A stretch of DNA of 64,000 nucleotides from Mycteria americana (lineage: Eukaryota; Chordata; Aves; Ciconiiformes; Ciconiidae): the NCBI RefSeq assembly GCF_035582795.1, contig NW_027445651.1, positions 430,970 through 494,969 of the forward strand, read 5' to 3'. Of this stretch, positions 22,111-33,469 are shown in pieces (positions within the stretch are counted from its first letter, which is position 1; each line of letters starts with the position of its first letter). The translations under genes and the position numbers were made by a program. The notes below the pieces were generated by a model. That model saw only the letters and a program-made list of their open reading frames with translations, made no database searches and was not told the DNA's origin.

Positions 22111-22339
22111 GAAGCCATCCCGCAGAGCCAGGCGTTTGAGCTCAACGCAGATGTAAGACAATGATGTAGAGGTGACCAAAACCCTCAGGTTTTTCTCCAT
22201 AGGTTCCAGACCTATGCTAGTAAGCTGTTGTAGAGGATTTCCCTCCACACCAAGTGCAGAGCCTTTTGTTGTGTAGGTGAAGTCCTGGAGATGGGATGAA
22301 AGCTTGGGCATGTCTTGTAAAGACACATTTGCCAAGATC

Positions 22340-23300
22340 ATGCGTCAGAGGCAATCAGAAAGAGAATTGCTGGGTTGCCTAAGGGGCTGAAGGTCTGAGG
22401 TTTGCTGAAGCTGAAAGCCGTCCCCTGACGGGAGAGTTCTCTGTCTAGCTGGTCCCCAGGGAAGATGTGTGGCTCTAGTAGCTCACTCAAGTGTTTGAAG
22501 TCCATGTGCTTGGGCTTCAGAAGCAGAGAGGGAAATCTGGTTTGTGCAAAGGCAGAGGCCCCTATTTTCAACTGGCAAAGGATCCTTTCTCCAGGCATTG
22601 CTTGGATGAGCTTCAAACAGGCCAGACAGCATGCTTGCCTCAGTGGTGGTGTCTTGGAGCCCAGGGCAGCGCAAGCAGCCAAGGATTCTCCATGAGGGTA
22701 CTTGAAGGGATGGATGGAGCCTGTCTGTAAAGTGAAGGGCAACTTCATGCTGCAAGTTGTGGTGAGGCTGGGTCCGTGTCTCCCCAGCCTGTGTGCCAGT
22801 GAGGAAATCTGTTGAGACATGCACGGGTGTGACAATTTCAGCCAAGTCCGCGCCCGGGGACTTGGGACACAGGAGTGGATGCTCAGCAGAAGTATCCTAC
22901 CTGCTTGTCTTGCTCTTCTGCTTCCCTCAGCATCCACTGATGGCCGTTGTTGGAGAGAATGGCTTTTGGCAGGAGTCCTGGGTGCTCCCGATTGCTCCTG
23001 TTTTTTTTTCCTGGCCAGATTAGCCCAAGGAGGGAAAAAATCCCTTTCCTGCCTCAACTCTAGAAATTGTCTGAACCTTGAGCATGCAATATCAGACCGT
23101 TCAGATACATGGATCAGTCTTTGGGAGCTTAGCTGAAGTACCTTTCTGGCTTTACAGATCATGTGCAGGAGGAATGTGTGCTTCCGTTCCCAACAGAAGC
23201 AACCACCCAGCTAGGACACAACAAAACAGGATGTTTGTCCAACGGCCTGAGTCAAGAGCAACCAGTCCCTCTGGGGACAGGCACCTTTCAGCTTCGTGAT
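22340..23300. other. Paralogous spacer shared with 44660-47560
   Basis: 22350-22520 resembles 44664-44840; 22880-23060 resembles 46385-46540; 23265-23300 resembles 47525-47560. All are in the same orientation and order, which ties the two large units together. An open - strand frame of 274 codons (22338-23162) has no recognisable domain and is not called a gene. Confidence 0.5.
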
Positions 23301-23399
23301 GGAGCTTGGACCGTGCTGTAGACAGAGGTTACAGGTCACACACCTGGGAAGGCAGGGGATGCCTGGTGGCCAATGGCTGAAGGTGAGTCAGCAGTGTGC

Positions 23400-24016
23400 C
23401 CTTGTGGCAAGGCAGACCATCTGCACTCTGAGATAGATGGCTTAGCAAAAGTGTAGTCAGCACACCCAGGGAAGTGATCCTTCTCCTCTATTTGGCACTC
23501 ATGAGACCATGCCTGGCGTCCTGTGTTCAGTTTGGTGCTCCTGGGTATGTAGGAAAGATGCTGACATGTGCGAGTGAGTCCAGCAGAAGCCTCCAAGGCG
23601 CTCAGGGGGCTTGAGGATAGGAAGCAATAAGAGAGCCTGAGGGAAAAGTGCCTTAGGAAAAGAAGGCCCAAGGGAGACCTTATGGGTGTCTACAAGTATG
23701 TGCTCTAAGGATGTGGAAAAGATGAAGCCAGGCTCTTCTCAAAGGTGCACAGCGGTAGGACAAGAGACAACAGACACAATTTGGAATCTGGGAAATTCTA
23801 TTTAAATATTAGAAAGTCCATTTATTTTTCTTTTTTTTTTTACCCTGAAAATTCTCAAGTACTGGAAGGTACTGTCTACAGATGTTGTGCAGGCTCTGGC
23901 CTTGGAAATCTTCAAGACTTGACAGACACAGCCCTGACCAGCCTGATCTAATGAGGCCTGCTCAGAGCAGGGACTTGGAATGGGTGATCTGCAGAGGTCC
24001 TTTCCCACCTAAATTA
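23400..24016 (+). mobile_element. CR1 LINE 3' fragment
   Basis: Diverged CR1 text is visible: a cctcatgagac...cctgtgttcagtttggtgctcc block, gagaaggatgaagcc-like text, and a terminal ggtgatctgcagaggtcctttcccacc. It is non-coding and heavily mutated. Confidence 0.65.
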
Positions 24017-24706
24017 TGCCATGGAAAGAGTAAAAACAGTTTGGCATGTTTGTTTGTTAAAGGCTAGAAGTAAGGAGAGGACAAATGCAGATCCTACTTG
24101 TTTTGAGGAAACGGAGAAAGGGAGGGTTATGGTCAAGTGAAAGGACTGTTTATTTGGGTTTGAGTGGGTTGTTTTCCCCAAAAAGGCTTTTCAGAAGCTG
24201 ATGTATGAGATGGGATGGGCAGGGTGGCAGGAAGCTTCATTTATTGGTTCCTGAGCTAACTTGTTTTTGCTAGAGGGAGAAAGTCCACAGTGTCTGGGGG
24301 GCTGAGTGGGACAGTTGGTGTCTGCAGGGTTTGGGTGTGTTGAGCATTGCGTTTGTGAGAGCTGCAGCCTTGGGGTGTGCTGATAGGAGCCTGGGGCTAG
24401 ACACTGTGCAGGAGGCAAGAGAGGCCAAGTCAGCCATGGTCTTGAGGTTGGTGTGAGAGGAGGCACAAGGCATCAAGGAAGGAGAGACTCCCAAGATGTT
24501 GCACCAGAGGATGTGTTAGAGAGGTTGGTCACCAGGAGCAGGTCTATCCCCCTTTTACCCTTCACCTTGGAATGGCTGAAGATGTTGCCTACAGGAGCAA
24601 CACGTGTAACTGCTGGAGGAGAGAAAACATGCACAGGCATTTCAGGCGTGCTAAGAACAAGCATTTTCTCCTCCCCATTTCATTCTTTGTTCCCCTTGCA
24701 GAGTCA

Positions 24707-24713
24707 TTTCCGG
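24707..24713 (+). promoter_or_regulatory. ETS-like element upstream of V3
   Basis: GAGTCATTTCCGGCA at 24701-24715 contains TTTCCGG, 90 bp before the V3 ATG. V4 has GAGTCGTTTCCGGCA 83 bp before its ATG. Conservation between the diverged paralogs suggests a promoter element. Confidence 0.4.
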
Positions 24714-24796
24714 CACCTCTGCTCTCTCGCAGCTCTTGGTGGGGATTTGTGGGTTTTTTGTGTCTCTCTCACACATGCAGGAGGATCAGTCTCAGC

Positions 24797-26108
24797 ATGC
24801 ACCTCGGCTATCTCGTCCTCGCTGCCTTCCTTAGGCAACCACTGGGTAAGCATTGGCTTTGACTGGAGGCACTATTCCTCTTCCCCCCAGGAGACCCTCA
24901 CCCCCTCAACAGTTCTCTGCAGGGAGCTGCTCTTCAATTATGGGCAAATGTTGGGAAACATCAGATTGCAAGTGTAGTTTTGCACCTGCTTCCGCAAGGT
25001 GCTGTTACTGATAGAAAAGACAAGACGAGACCGAGAAGAAACAGCTCCTTTCCTGATCATCTTAGACTCCTTGCCTTCCTGTTCTCTTGCCAACCGTCCA
25101 CCTCTCTCTGCCTCTCTCTTCTGATCCATCTAGGCCCAGTGTTTCACAGACATATCATTGCAGAAGCTCTCTTCTATCTCTGCACTACACCTTTTCTGAC
25201 GCACAGGACTTTTGAAAGCTGATGCAGGCACAGGAAAGTTCTCTCATCGCACTCACATTGTTAGGGTGTCCCAGTGTCTCTCCTGGCTGGCACATGTCAT
25301 GCAGCATGCCCTGGCTATCCATTCCTCTGCATGTCAGCAATGCCAGGGCTTCCTTTTCCCTCCCCTCCCTTGACCTTGGAGCCTTCTGAGAGCACCGGGA
25401 ATGGGGAGCAGGGTGAAACTTCTCACAGGAGGTCCCAGGTCCCTCACACGGCTGCAGGTGTCCTGGACCCAGCACAGGAGGGCCAGGCACTGCAATCTCT
25501 TTCCTAGAGACTCTGGGCAGCAGGAGAGTCAGGATGGAAGACCTGGGTCATCTTCCACAGCTCTCACACAGCTTTCACACAGCTCTCTCTGGGGGTATCC
25601 CTGTGGGAGGCAACTGTCATTCTTGTGCTGTGGGATCCATGTTGAGCTGAGGTCTCAGAGCTCCTTCCCAAAGACACTCACCACCTTGCTGTTCCCATCT
25701 ATGGGGCTTTGGCTGCAGTACAAGGCACAGGGAGCCTTCTCTCTGACACTTTGCATCCCCTCTTGTTTTGCATCTCGGAGCCTTTCCTTGCACAGTCTCT
25801 GACCCTTGCTTTCTTCCAGGCACCATGGGGCAGATCACCGTCACCCAGCAAGAAGGACAAGTCACAGTAAAGGAGAGAGACACCTTCCAGACCACCTGCG
25901 CCTACCAGGTCTCTAACTTTTATGGCTTGTTCTGGTACCAGCAGAAGAAAGACCAAGCTCCCCAGCTGGTCTCATACCATGCAACAGCTGGCCCCAAGCG
26001 CAGCGGCCGTCTCACCACGTTGCTGAACACCACAGAGAAATACAGCCTTCTGCGGCTGGAGAAAGTCGAGCCCTCTGACAGTGCCTTGTACCTCTGTGCT
26101 GTGCAAGA
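24797..26108 (+). CDS. TRAV: TCR alpha/delta V segment V3 (family B), two exons
   Basis: Leader exon 24797-24845 encodes [16 protein letters not shown] and ends G/GTAAGC. Exon 2 is 25820-26108, after acceptor TTCTTCCAG. Spliced, it reads [14 protein letters not shown], then Cys in TTCAYQ, Trp in FWYQQKK, an FR3 with [19 protein letters not shown], and [10 protein letters not shown] with the second Cys. There is no stop. An RSS follows. Family B differs clearly from family A: it has YQQ rather than YRQ and YLCAVQD rather than YYCAV. Its nearest paralog here is V4, and V5 is a dead relative. The product is the variable domain of a TCR chain after rearrangement; alpha versus delta is unresolved. 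Confidence 0.9.
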
Positions 26109-26147
26109 CACCGTGGTGCAGGGAGCTTCCTTGGCTGTGCAACAAGC
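26109..26147 (+). promoter_or_regulatory. 23-RSS of V3
   Basis: Heptamer CACCGTG (26109-26115), 23-base spacer, nonamer GCAACAAGC (26139-26147; a one-base shift gives CAACAAGCC). It follows directly on the CAVQD-coding end. Confidence 0.75.
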
Positions 26148-27662
26148 CAGGGGAGGGAGGGCATGTGTCTGTGCAAGGCTGAGCTTGGGGGAAGGGGCCC
26201 TCAGCTCTCGCCTGGCAGTGCTGCTTCCCCTGTACACCCAGAGCTCTGCAGGACAAGATCCTCTTCCAGGAAAGGACGGTGTCAGTGGCTTGAAAGGAAG
26301 GAGAAGGTGGTGAAAGAGTCTCAGGTTCCCTTACTTTCACCGTGGGTTATGTGGTTATTCTGCCCGATGACTCTGGTGAGGTGCTGGGCAATGCAGGAGG
26401 TTGGGACTGCTTGTGCAATGATTCCTTGCTGCTGCTCTTGCTTCATGGTTTTCTCTACCGCACATTGCATCTTCAGGGTTTCCTGCTGGCCTGTCTCTTA
26501 GAGTACCTGCTCTGGGATGTGTCCCTCAGAGGTCAGAGTTCAAAACAAGATGAAAAACATAAATAACATCATGCCATCTGGCAATGCTCCTTCCTGGAAT
26601 TACCTATGATTACAACAAATTTGGAAAATGCTCAGAACTACTCTGTGGACCCTCCAGTTGCCACATGGCGGTGTGCTGAGATCTGGAGGACCTGCTCCCC
26701 CCAGTGTCCTCTGCCCATCCTTAGAGCCCTCCTCATTCCCTACCTCATGGGCTTCCCCCAGACCTGCCTCATTGCTTCTGCAGTGGGACCAGGCTGTACA
26801 GCTCTATCCAAGATTTCAGTGGGGGAAGACACGACCAGGCAGAAGTGGGCAACAGGCCCTGCCAAGAGAAGAGCTGGCCTTGGGGAAAGCTGCTTCATGC
26901 CTGGGGGAAGGCCAGGCACCAGAGAGCAGCCATGGGGGCTTGGGTACTGGCTGCTGTCCTTGGGGTGCCCTGTCTGGTGGGAGCTGAGAGTGTGTGAGAG
27001 GCATGAGGGCCCTGGCGTGTTCCCTGGCCAGGCTGATTTCAACATCAACCTGTGAGTTGCCTTAGCCCTGCACATCTGTGTAACTGTTGGGCTGTGCAGG
27101 GAACTGTTTAGGGGTAGAGGGTATATAGGTGACCTGTCCTTGCTACCCTTGCCCTTGGGTGCAGGCCATGCTCTCTCATTCTGGGGACAGGTAGGAGGAT
27201 GAGGAGGAAAAGGTGGGGCTGCTTTAAGGGGTTTTTCTCTACACCGTCCCCACTCCTGCAAGGAGTCCACCAAGAAAAGGATTATGTGGAGGCAGAGGCT
27301 GGGATGTGGAAAACCCTAATGACTCTGATGTGGGAAATGAGTTCTCCTGTAGAGGAGGAGGCCAGAGCAGGGAGAGCACCACCAGCTGCAGAAAGTCTGC
27401 ACCCATTGCCCACAGTGAAGATCCTGCAGGGCATCCATCTGCCTGCCCCGCACAGGGAGAGGGGCCAGCTGATCCCCCAGATTGTCTCTGGGGGTCTTAC
27501 AGCACAGAAGAGCAGAAGACGAGAAAGAGATGGGAGAGAGAGTAAGGCAGGGGATTTAGCCTTTGGCCAAGTTTTCAGAGAGTCCCAGCCACCCTCCTTT
27601 GGAAGGGCAGCACTGGATGCTCAGCTTCTCTGAAACTGACGGCCAGGAGCTCTGTCCTCAGT
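26148..27662. other. V3 3' flank meeting keratin K2 3' flank
   Basis: 26150-27060 is collinear with 52250-53130 downstream of V4. 27060-27660 carries keratin 3' flank blocks, including aaaaggattatgtggagg near 27277, shared with 53595. V3 and K2 are convergently oriented. No other gene is evident. Confidence 0.5.
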
Positions 27663-28028
27663 TCAGCCTGAGCTTCTGGGTTCCAGGCGGTCCTTGTCCA
27701 GGCTGTCACCAGTGGCTTTAGCGGCGGGGGGCAGGCAACTTCTGCCACAGTAGCAGCTGGAAATGCCAGAGAGGTCACAGCACCCAGAGGTGACGGGCAT
27801 TCCATCACAGCTGAGGATGCTGCCAACAGCAGCGGAGGTGGAAGAGCCCACAACGGTGTTCTGTGGGAAGGAGCTGAGGATGGGGCCAGGCAGGGTCACC
27901 ACCACGGGAGAGGGCTGCATGATGACGGTGGAGTTGTGGCACTGCCTGACACAGGGCTCACTGCAGCTGTTGGCCAGCGGGGTCAGGCCACAGGGCCAGC
28001 ATGGCAGGCACTGGTCATAGCAGGACAT
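27663..28028 (-). CDS. Feather-type beta-keratin K2 with altered C-terminus
   Basis: ATG at 28028 opens [14 protein letters not shown], then [16 protein letters not shown], the hydrophobic core [18 protein letters not shown] and [10 protein letters not shown]. The frame is uninterrupted through the core. At the end, where relatives read CLPC-stop, a few extra bases shift the frame after SCLP and translation runs about 20 residues further to TGA at 27663, giving 121 residues against the usual ~98-100. The extra tail ([13 protein letters not shown]...) is charged and unlike keratin. The 3' splice acceptor and 5' UTR are conserved. It is the least damaged keratin copy here and could be translated, but loss of the terminal CLPC cysteine may impair cross-linking. 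Confidence 0.7.
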   Translation of the reverse strand: MSCYDQCLPCWPCGLTPLANSCSEPCVRQCHNSTVIMQPSPVVVTLPGPILSSFPQNTVVGSSTSAAVGSILSCDGMPVTSGCCDLSGISSCYCGRSCLPPAAKATGDSLDKDRLEPRSSG

Positions 28029-28456
28029 ATCTCTGCACTGGAGATGCACCTGGGAGAGAGTGTCAGGAGGAATCAGAGTACAGGGACCTGTGAGGAGCAG
28101 CTTGCCATGAGTCTGTCACCCTGCCGTGAGTGTTTCAAAGGTACCTGCTGAGCCAGGAGGTAGGAACTGAGCAGTAAGGCAAAAGGGTTTCTCGGCCTCA
28201 TCCTGACACAGGACTGCAATGTGTTGCCAGGCTCAACGAGGATGCTGAATACCTCTTGAAAGAAGAGCCTCCTGAGGCATGTTCCAGACACTGTCTTATT
28301 CCTTCACCCTTCTTTCCCCTCACACGACAAGCAGCACCAAGACCTAGCACAGGATGGAGGAGCATGCATCTGCATGAGGAAAGGGCTTCAGACCCACCTG
28401 GTTCCCAAGGAGAAGGGGGTGAGAGAAGTGGATGAGAGAGCAAGGAGTTGGGCTGG

Positions 28457-28464
28457 CATTTATG
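28457..28464 (-). promoter_or_regulatory. Degenerate TATA element of K2
   Basis: The - strand reads CATAAATG where K4 reads CATAAAAG and K1/K3 read TATAAAAG. It is the weakest of the four. Confidence 0.4.
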
Positions 28465-28980
28465 GTGGCCCTGACCTGCCCCAGGACCAGAGGTCGCTTC
28501 TATGAAGGTGGCAATTTTCTAAGGTGCTCATGATGATCAGAAAACATCCCAGCTAATGACATGGGCTGGGTGGTTGTTTTCCCTGATGGTGCCTTTTCAT
28601 TTCCTGGCTTACGCTGTACACATTCCCTCACAGAGGTTTCTTCTGAGTGCTGGGATTGAGAGGTCCCAGGAGTTCCAGGACAGGAATGTGTCAGTGTTGG
28701 CAGGAGACTCAGCTCAGGTGCCGGATGGGTGTGGTGCAGGCAGGTGATGTTGGCCTGGGGTACGCTGGTGGGGTTGCCTGGGGCTGCGTTGACAGGAGGG
28801 GGCCCTGAAATCCTTGGCTGGTCACCCATGGGCTTCCTTGCTTGAGGACGTGCCATGTCTTTCTCTTTCTCTCACTCCCAGCAGGGTCACTCCAACTTGT
28901 AGGGTGCAGGCGGGCTGCACTGCTGGGTTTCATAGACTTTAAATCTCTTACCCATGAAATGAAGCAGCCCTCCCCAAGCC

Positions 28981-29130
28981 TTGGATATTGAGGGCTGCAA
29001 AGGTCATTTCCCCCATTTTTTCAACGCTGCTCAAAATCAAATTTATGTGCGTCCTCTGCTACGACCGCGATATTACAAGGTGGACAGCATGATGCTTGAA
29101 GAGAACAAAATCACTTCTTGGCATGGCACA
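28981..29130 (+). pseudogene. Polinton/Maverick-like DNA polymerase B fragment
   Basis: The frame from 28981 contains CKGHFPHFFN, then an N-Q-x-Y block and YYKVDSM. This resembles the KG(Y/W)FPHxFN...NQxYxGP...YYxxDxM signature of protein-primed polymerases of Polintons and adintovirus-like elements. The similarity fades after about 50 codons, and the frame ends at 29226. No polymerase active-site block follows; CR1 sequence begins near 29330. A different PolB-like part is preserved in unit II at 56067-56460. The call rests on recalled motif patterns only. Confidence 0.55.
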
Positions 29131-29329
29131 CAGATAATCAGAGGAAGGCTTTTGCCTTGCAAAACACCTGAGTTACCATTGCCTACAAGATGTAAGTATT
29201 TTGAGAGAGGTCTCCAGTTTGCTTAAGTATTGCCAGCCTGATCCTACCCCTGCAAGAGTACATCTCCCTTGCTCTAGACTTCCTCCCTGGTATCAAGGAC
29301 ATAGGATTCCTAAAGATTGATCTTACTCG

Positions 29330-30660
29330 TAAAGATTGAGGCACAGAAGGCATTCAGCACCTCAGCCTTTTCCATGTCCTGTGTTGTCAGGCTGTGCAGC
29401 ATCAGCGAAGGCCCACTCATTCAGCAGTGGGACCACATTTCCCTCAGCCTTCCTTTTGTCACCTGTGTCCTTACAGAAGCCCTTCTTGTTGCCATTGGCA
29501 TCCCTTGCCAGATTCAGTTCCACTTGAGCTTTGACTTTCCTAATCCCATCCCTGCATGCTTTGACAGTGTCTCTGTATTCCTCACAGGTTACCCATCATT
29601 GCTTCCATCTTCTGTATGCTTCCTTCTTGTGTTTTGGTTTTGCCAGGAACTCCTTGTTCATCCATACAGGCCTCCTGACATGCTTTCCTGACTTCCTCCT
29701 CATTGGGATGGACTGCTCTTGAGCTTGGGGGAGGTGGTCCTTCATGTGAAATGAACTTTCCTGGGCCCCTCTTGCCTGAAGGGTCATATCCCATGGCACT
29801 CTTCCAAGCACATCTTTAAAGAGACGGAATTCTGCTCTCCTGAAGTCCTGGGTTTTGAGCTTGCTATTTACCTTCCTCCCTCCCCTCAGGATCCTGAACT
29901 ACACCATCTCCTTGCCACTGCAGCCAAGGCTGCCTTTGATCTTCACATCCCCAACAAGCCCTTCCTTCTTGGTGCGTATGAGGTCCAGCAGAGCACCTGT
30001 CCTCCTTGGCTCCTCTGTCACTTGGGTGATGAAGCTGTCATCCATGCACTCCAGGAACCTCCTGGCTTGCTTATGTCCTGCTGAGTTTTCCCTCCAACAG
30101 ATACCGCAGTGGTTGACGTTCCCCATGAGGACCAGGGCCCATGAATGTGAAGCTGATCCTATCTGCCTGTAGAGGGCCTCATCTGCTCGTTTGTCCCGGT
30201 CAGGCCACCTATAGCAGACACCCAGTACAATGTCACCCTTACCTATATTCTCTTTCTTCCTTGCCCATAAGCCCACAGTTAGCTCATCACCCGTCCCCAG
30301 GCAGAGCTCCATGTACTCCAACTGCACTCCCACAGAAAGGGAAAGTCCCCATCCTCCTCTTCTCAGCCTGTCTTTCCGACATGGCCTATATCTCTCCATT
30401 GCAACACTCCAGAAACGGGAGCCATCCCACCCCATCTCCGTGATCCCAATGTGATCGTAGCCCTGCAACTGCACCCAGATCTCTAACTCCTTGTGTTTAT
30501 TCCCCATGCTGCGTGCATCAGTGTACAGGCACTTGACAGGGGCACCCCAGCATGTTGACTTCCTAGAAAGGGTTTTGGCAATTTCTCCACAATGATGCCT
30601 TGCAGGCACTTCCTTGCTTCCATGCAACTGCTAGGGGTGACCCCACTTCAGCCCTGTTTC
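29330..30660 (-). mobile_element. CR1 LINE, ORF2 endonuclease part
   Basis: Read on the - strand, a largely open frame (30627 to 29899) shows the CR1 endonuclease: CLYTDARSMGNKHKELE, GITEMGWDGS, GDIVLGVCYRWPD, ALVLMGNVNHCGICWRENSA, RRTGALLDLI and KGSLGCSGKEMVEFR. The catalytic D of the usual GDFNH is changed (GNVNH). RT-start text continues toward 29330. The copy is incomplete. Unit II has it at 56565-57800, with more divergence. Confidence 0.85.
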
Positions 30661-30769
30661 CTTCATCTTGTCCTCCCTACCTGGCACATCACCCCAGGCC
30701 CTTTGCTCATCACCTGTGTCCATCAGTCCCTCACAGGGCTGCTGGGTACTCTCTCCCTCCCCCATCATT

Positions 30770-31490
30770 CCTAGTTTATAAGCCCTCCTTATCAGGTCAG
30801 CCATCCTACTGGCAAAGCTAACTTGGCCCTGCTTGGTGAGGTGGATCCCACATCTCCTGGGCAGATGCTGCTCTGCAATCAGGTTCCCATGGTTGTAGGA
30901 CCTGACCCCCTGTCACCAACTCCAGTTCCACAGCCAGTTATTGACCTGCATTATCAGTGCTCTCCTCCTCACACCCTTTCCCCTCACCAGCAGGATTGAG
31001 GACAGCACTACCTGGACCCATGTGCCCTGGACTACTTCCCGTGGAGCTCTGTCATCACTTTTGATTCTGTCCAAGTTTCCCCTAGCATATCATTTGTGCC
31101 CATAAGGAATAACAGCAGGGGGTAGTGGTCAGAGAGCCGAGCAAGCTTTGGCAGTCCCTCCATAACATTCCAGATGTGGGCCCCTGGCAGGCAGCAAAGC
31201 TCTCTAGGTGACAGGCCAAGTTGGCATATCGGTGCCTCTGTCCCCTGTAGCAGAGAGTCACCCATAAGGATCACGCGCCGCTTCTTCCTGGTGGCCGTGC
31301 ATGGTTTAGGGTCAGGCGGACCAGATCCTTTGCTTCAAGGCACGTCTGGCTCCTCTTTAACTTTGAGGACGGTGAACCGATTTTGTAGTTGTAAGCCCTT
31401 AGGTGGAGCAGGAGCCTGCCGCTTGGTGCCAGAAGTCACCAGCTTCCATCCTGAGATTGTTCCCTGGGGATCTGCTTTTGAGGGCTTTAG
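30770..31490 (-). mobile_element. CR1 ORF1 remnant with SGNH-esterase-like domain
   Basis: The - strand frame 31274-31032 reads LMGDSLLQGTEAPICQ and later YPLLLFLMGTNDMLGE: a GDS block and a GTND block, as in SGNH hydrolases and the esterase domain of CR1 ORF1 proteins. It lies upstream of the ORF2 endonuclease on the same strand, as in an intact CR1. It is nearly identical at 57915-58640 and has a third, more diverged copy at 60440-61135. Confidence 0.65.
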
Positions 31491-31499
31491 AATCTATGA

Positions 31500-32709
31500 G
31501 TGGTGGTCACTTTTTAAGAACCACCTTTTAAAAGCACAGGAGCAGGCAATTCCATTGTGTTGTAAAGTAAGCAAGCAGGGCAGAAGACCAGCTTGGCTGA
31601 AGAGGGATCTCCTCATGGAACTCAAGAGGAAAATTGTACAATCTCTGGAAGCAAAGTCAGGCTTCACACGAAGATTACAGAGCTGTGGTTCGCATATGCA
31701 GGGAGAAGACAGAAAAGGCCAAAGCCGAACTAGAGTTGAGACTGGCCAGTGTTGTGTCAGACAACAGGAAGGGCTTTTTTAAGTATGTTAACAGCAAGAG
31801 GAGGTCTAAAGAAAACATTGGACCAATACTTGATGAAGATGGTCACCTGAGAAACAGGGATGAAGAAAAAAACAGAGACACTCAATGCTTTTTTTGCCTC
31901 ATTCTTTAATAATACTGATAGACCTTGGGCTGCCCGGTCCTCTGAGTTGGAGGACCATGACTGCAGGAACAGTGACTTTCCATTTGTGGACACTGAAATT
32001 GTAAGGGACCAGCTATATGAGCTGAATGTTCACAAGCCTGTGAGGCCAGATGGGATTCAGCCCAGAGTACTGAAGGAGCTGACAGATGTTACGGCAGGAC
32101 CTCTCTCCATCACCTACCAAACGTCTTGGGAGTCTGGGGAGGTCCCTGCTGACTGGAAGCTGGCCAATGTTATTCCAGTCTACATGAAGGGTGTGAGGGA
32201 TGTCCCAGGGAACTACAGACCTGTTTGTCTCATCTCGGTTCCTGGAAAAATTATGGAGAAGGTCATGCTGGGTGCTGTTGGAAGGCATTTAAAGGACAAT
32301 GCAATCATCAGGCACAGTTACATGGGTTTACAAAGGGAAAGTCCCGTGAAACTAATTTGATATCCTTCTATGATAAGGTCACCCACCCAGTGGAGGAAGG
32401 GAAGGTGGTGGATGTGGTTTTTCTGGATTTTAGTAAGGCTCTGCATACTGTCCCTTACAGCATCCTTCTGAACAAGGCGTCCAACTGTGAGATGACCAGG
32501 TACACAGTGCGATGGGTGAAGAACTGGCTGAACAGCAGGCTCAAAGGGTTGTAGTGAATGGGGCTACACCTGGCTGGCGACCCATCACCTGCGGTGTTCC
32601 TCAGGGCTCAATTCTAGGGCCAGTGCTGTTCAATATCAGTGATCTGGATGCAGGAGTTGAACGTACCATGAGCAGTTTTGTTGATGATACCAGACTGGGA
32701 GGTGCCTAA
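31500..32709 (+). mobile_element. CR1 LINE, ORF2 reverse transcriptase part
   Basis: On the + strand, in three or four frames, CR1 RT is recognisable: [66 protein letters not shown] and [12 protein letters not shown] (the usual FADD box altered to FVDD). It lies head-to-head with the - strand CR1 ORF1 piece at 30770-31490. Frameshifts make it non-functional. Confidence 0.85.
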
Positions 32710-32754
32710 AACCCAGTGATGCACCCTGTGAAGTTTACTGTTAAAACGAAAATA

Positions 32755-32845
32755 TTCATAGGATCATGGACTCATAGGATGGTTTAGGTTGGGAGAGACC
32801 TTTAAAAGGTTGTCTAGTCCAACCCCTCCTGCCATGGGGGTTTAT
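32755..32845 (-). mobile_element. Short CR1 3' tail
   Basis: It is the reverse complement of the common CR1 end: ataggatcatggactcatagg, tttaggttgggagagacc, tctagtccaacccctcctgccatgg. Confidence 0.8.
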
Positions 32846-32963
32846 ATTCATAAAATCTTTAAACTTTGCTGTCTGTAGTGTCCATTTGAGAAACATGTTG
32901 GGGTGGGGTGGGCTGAGCTTAAAGAGCACACACTAAGCCGAGCAGTTGGGTTGTAAACTTTAT

Positions 32964-33462
32964 TTACAGAATACGTTTATGAAAATGGCTGCAAGAGATG
33001 CTGGTCTGGGTCTTCTGAAACTTATTTTGAGTAGCTGTGGTCATGGAGAAAGCTCCATCTTCATCTTTTACAAAATGCATCAGCATCTGATCATTTTGTA
33101 CTAGACTGTTAGAATACAGTTTTAAAATCTGTTCAAAAGATAATTCCTCATAACGGTGATGTAGGAAAAAGAGAAAGTGGTATCCACAGGCCATGGAGGA
33201 GGGGATGCTGCAGTTGCTTCCTCTGGAAAGCAATATCTGTAGCATTATGCTTTAAAAAGGCCATGATGGTCTCAGAAAAGAGAGCACTGTTTGGAGGGTA
33301 ACGACGTGAGTCAAAAAACTCCGTGTCATTCTGGTCTGCCAGGAAAATTGTTAGCCGATGCTCTCCAGGCTAGTTATGAGGATGCGTATTAACCATCGCG
33401 CTCACTGGTCTTGGGGAAACATGGGCCCTAGGGAGCCAGTTGCTCGGGTAAGCACCTAGAAA
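32964..33462 (-). pseudogene. Polinton/Maverick-type cysteine protease relic
   Basis: On the - strand from 33462, a broken frame resembles the adenovirus-type protease carried by Polintons and adintovirus-like elements. An NTHPHN block is followed by PGEH (the catalytic-His position, with the usual following Trp replaced by Arg), then EFFDS. After a frame change comes MACGYHFLFFLHHR, with the catalytic-Cys position, and a C-terminal QNDQMLMHFVKD. An in-frame TAG lies at 33370-33372 and a frameshift near 33228. In these elements the enzyme matures capsid proteins. This copy is inactive. Only the C-terminal half is in unit II (60116-60397). Confidence 0.65.
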
Positions 33463-33469
33463 TGTTTCC

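Larger units (their letters stand above)
30520..33257. repeat. Near-identical block shared with 57670-60408
   Basis: By eye about a dozen substitutions and one 3-bp difference separate the two copies over ~2.7 kb, while the adjoining 30180-30480 versus 57325-57620 differs by well over 10%. The right edge is sharp: sequences part immediately after gctttaaaaag. Confidence 0.8.

Noticed and set aside
22338-23162. A 274-codon frame on the - strand
   Set aside because: It has no recognised domain, and the homologous sequence near 44660-46540 does not keep the frame.
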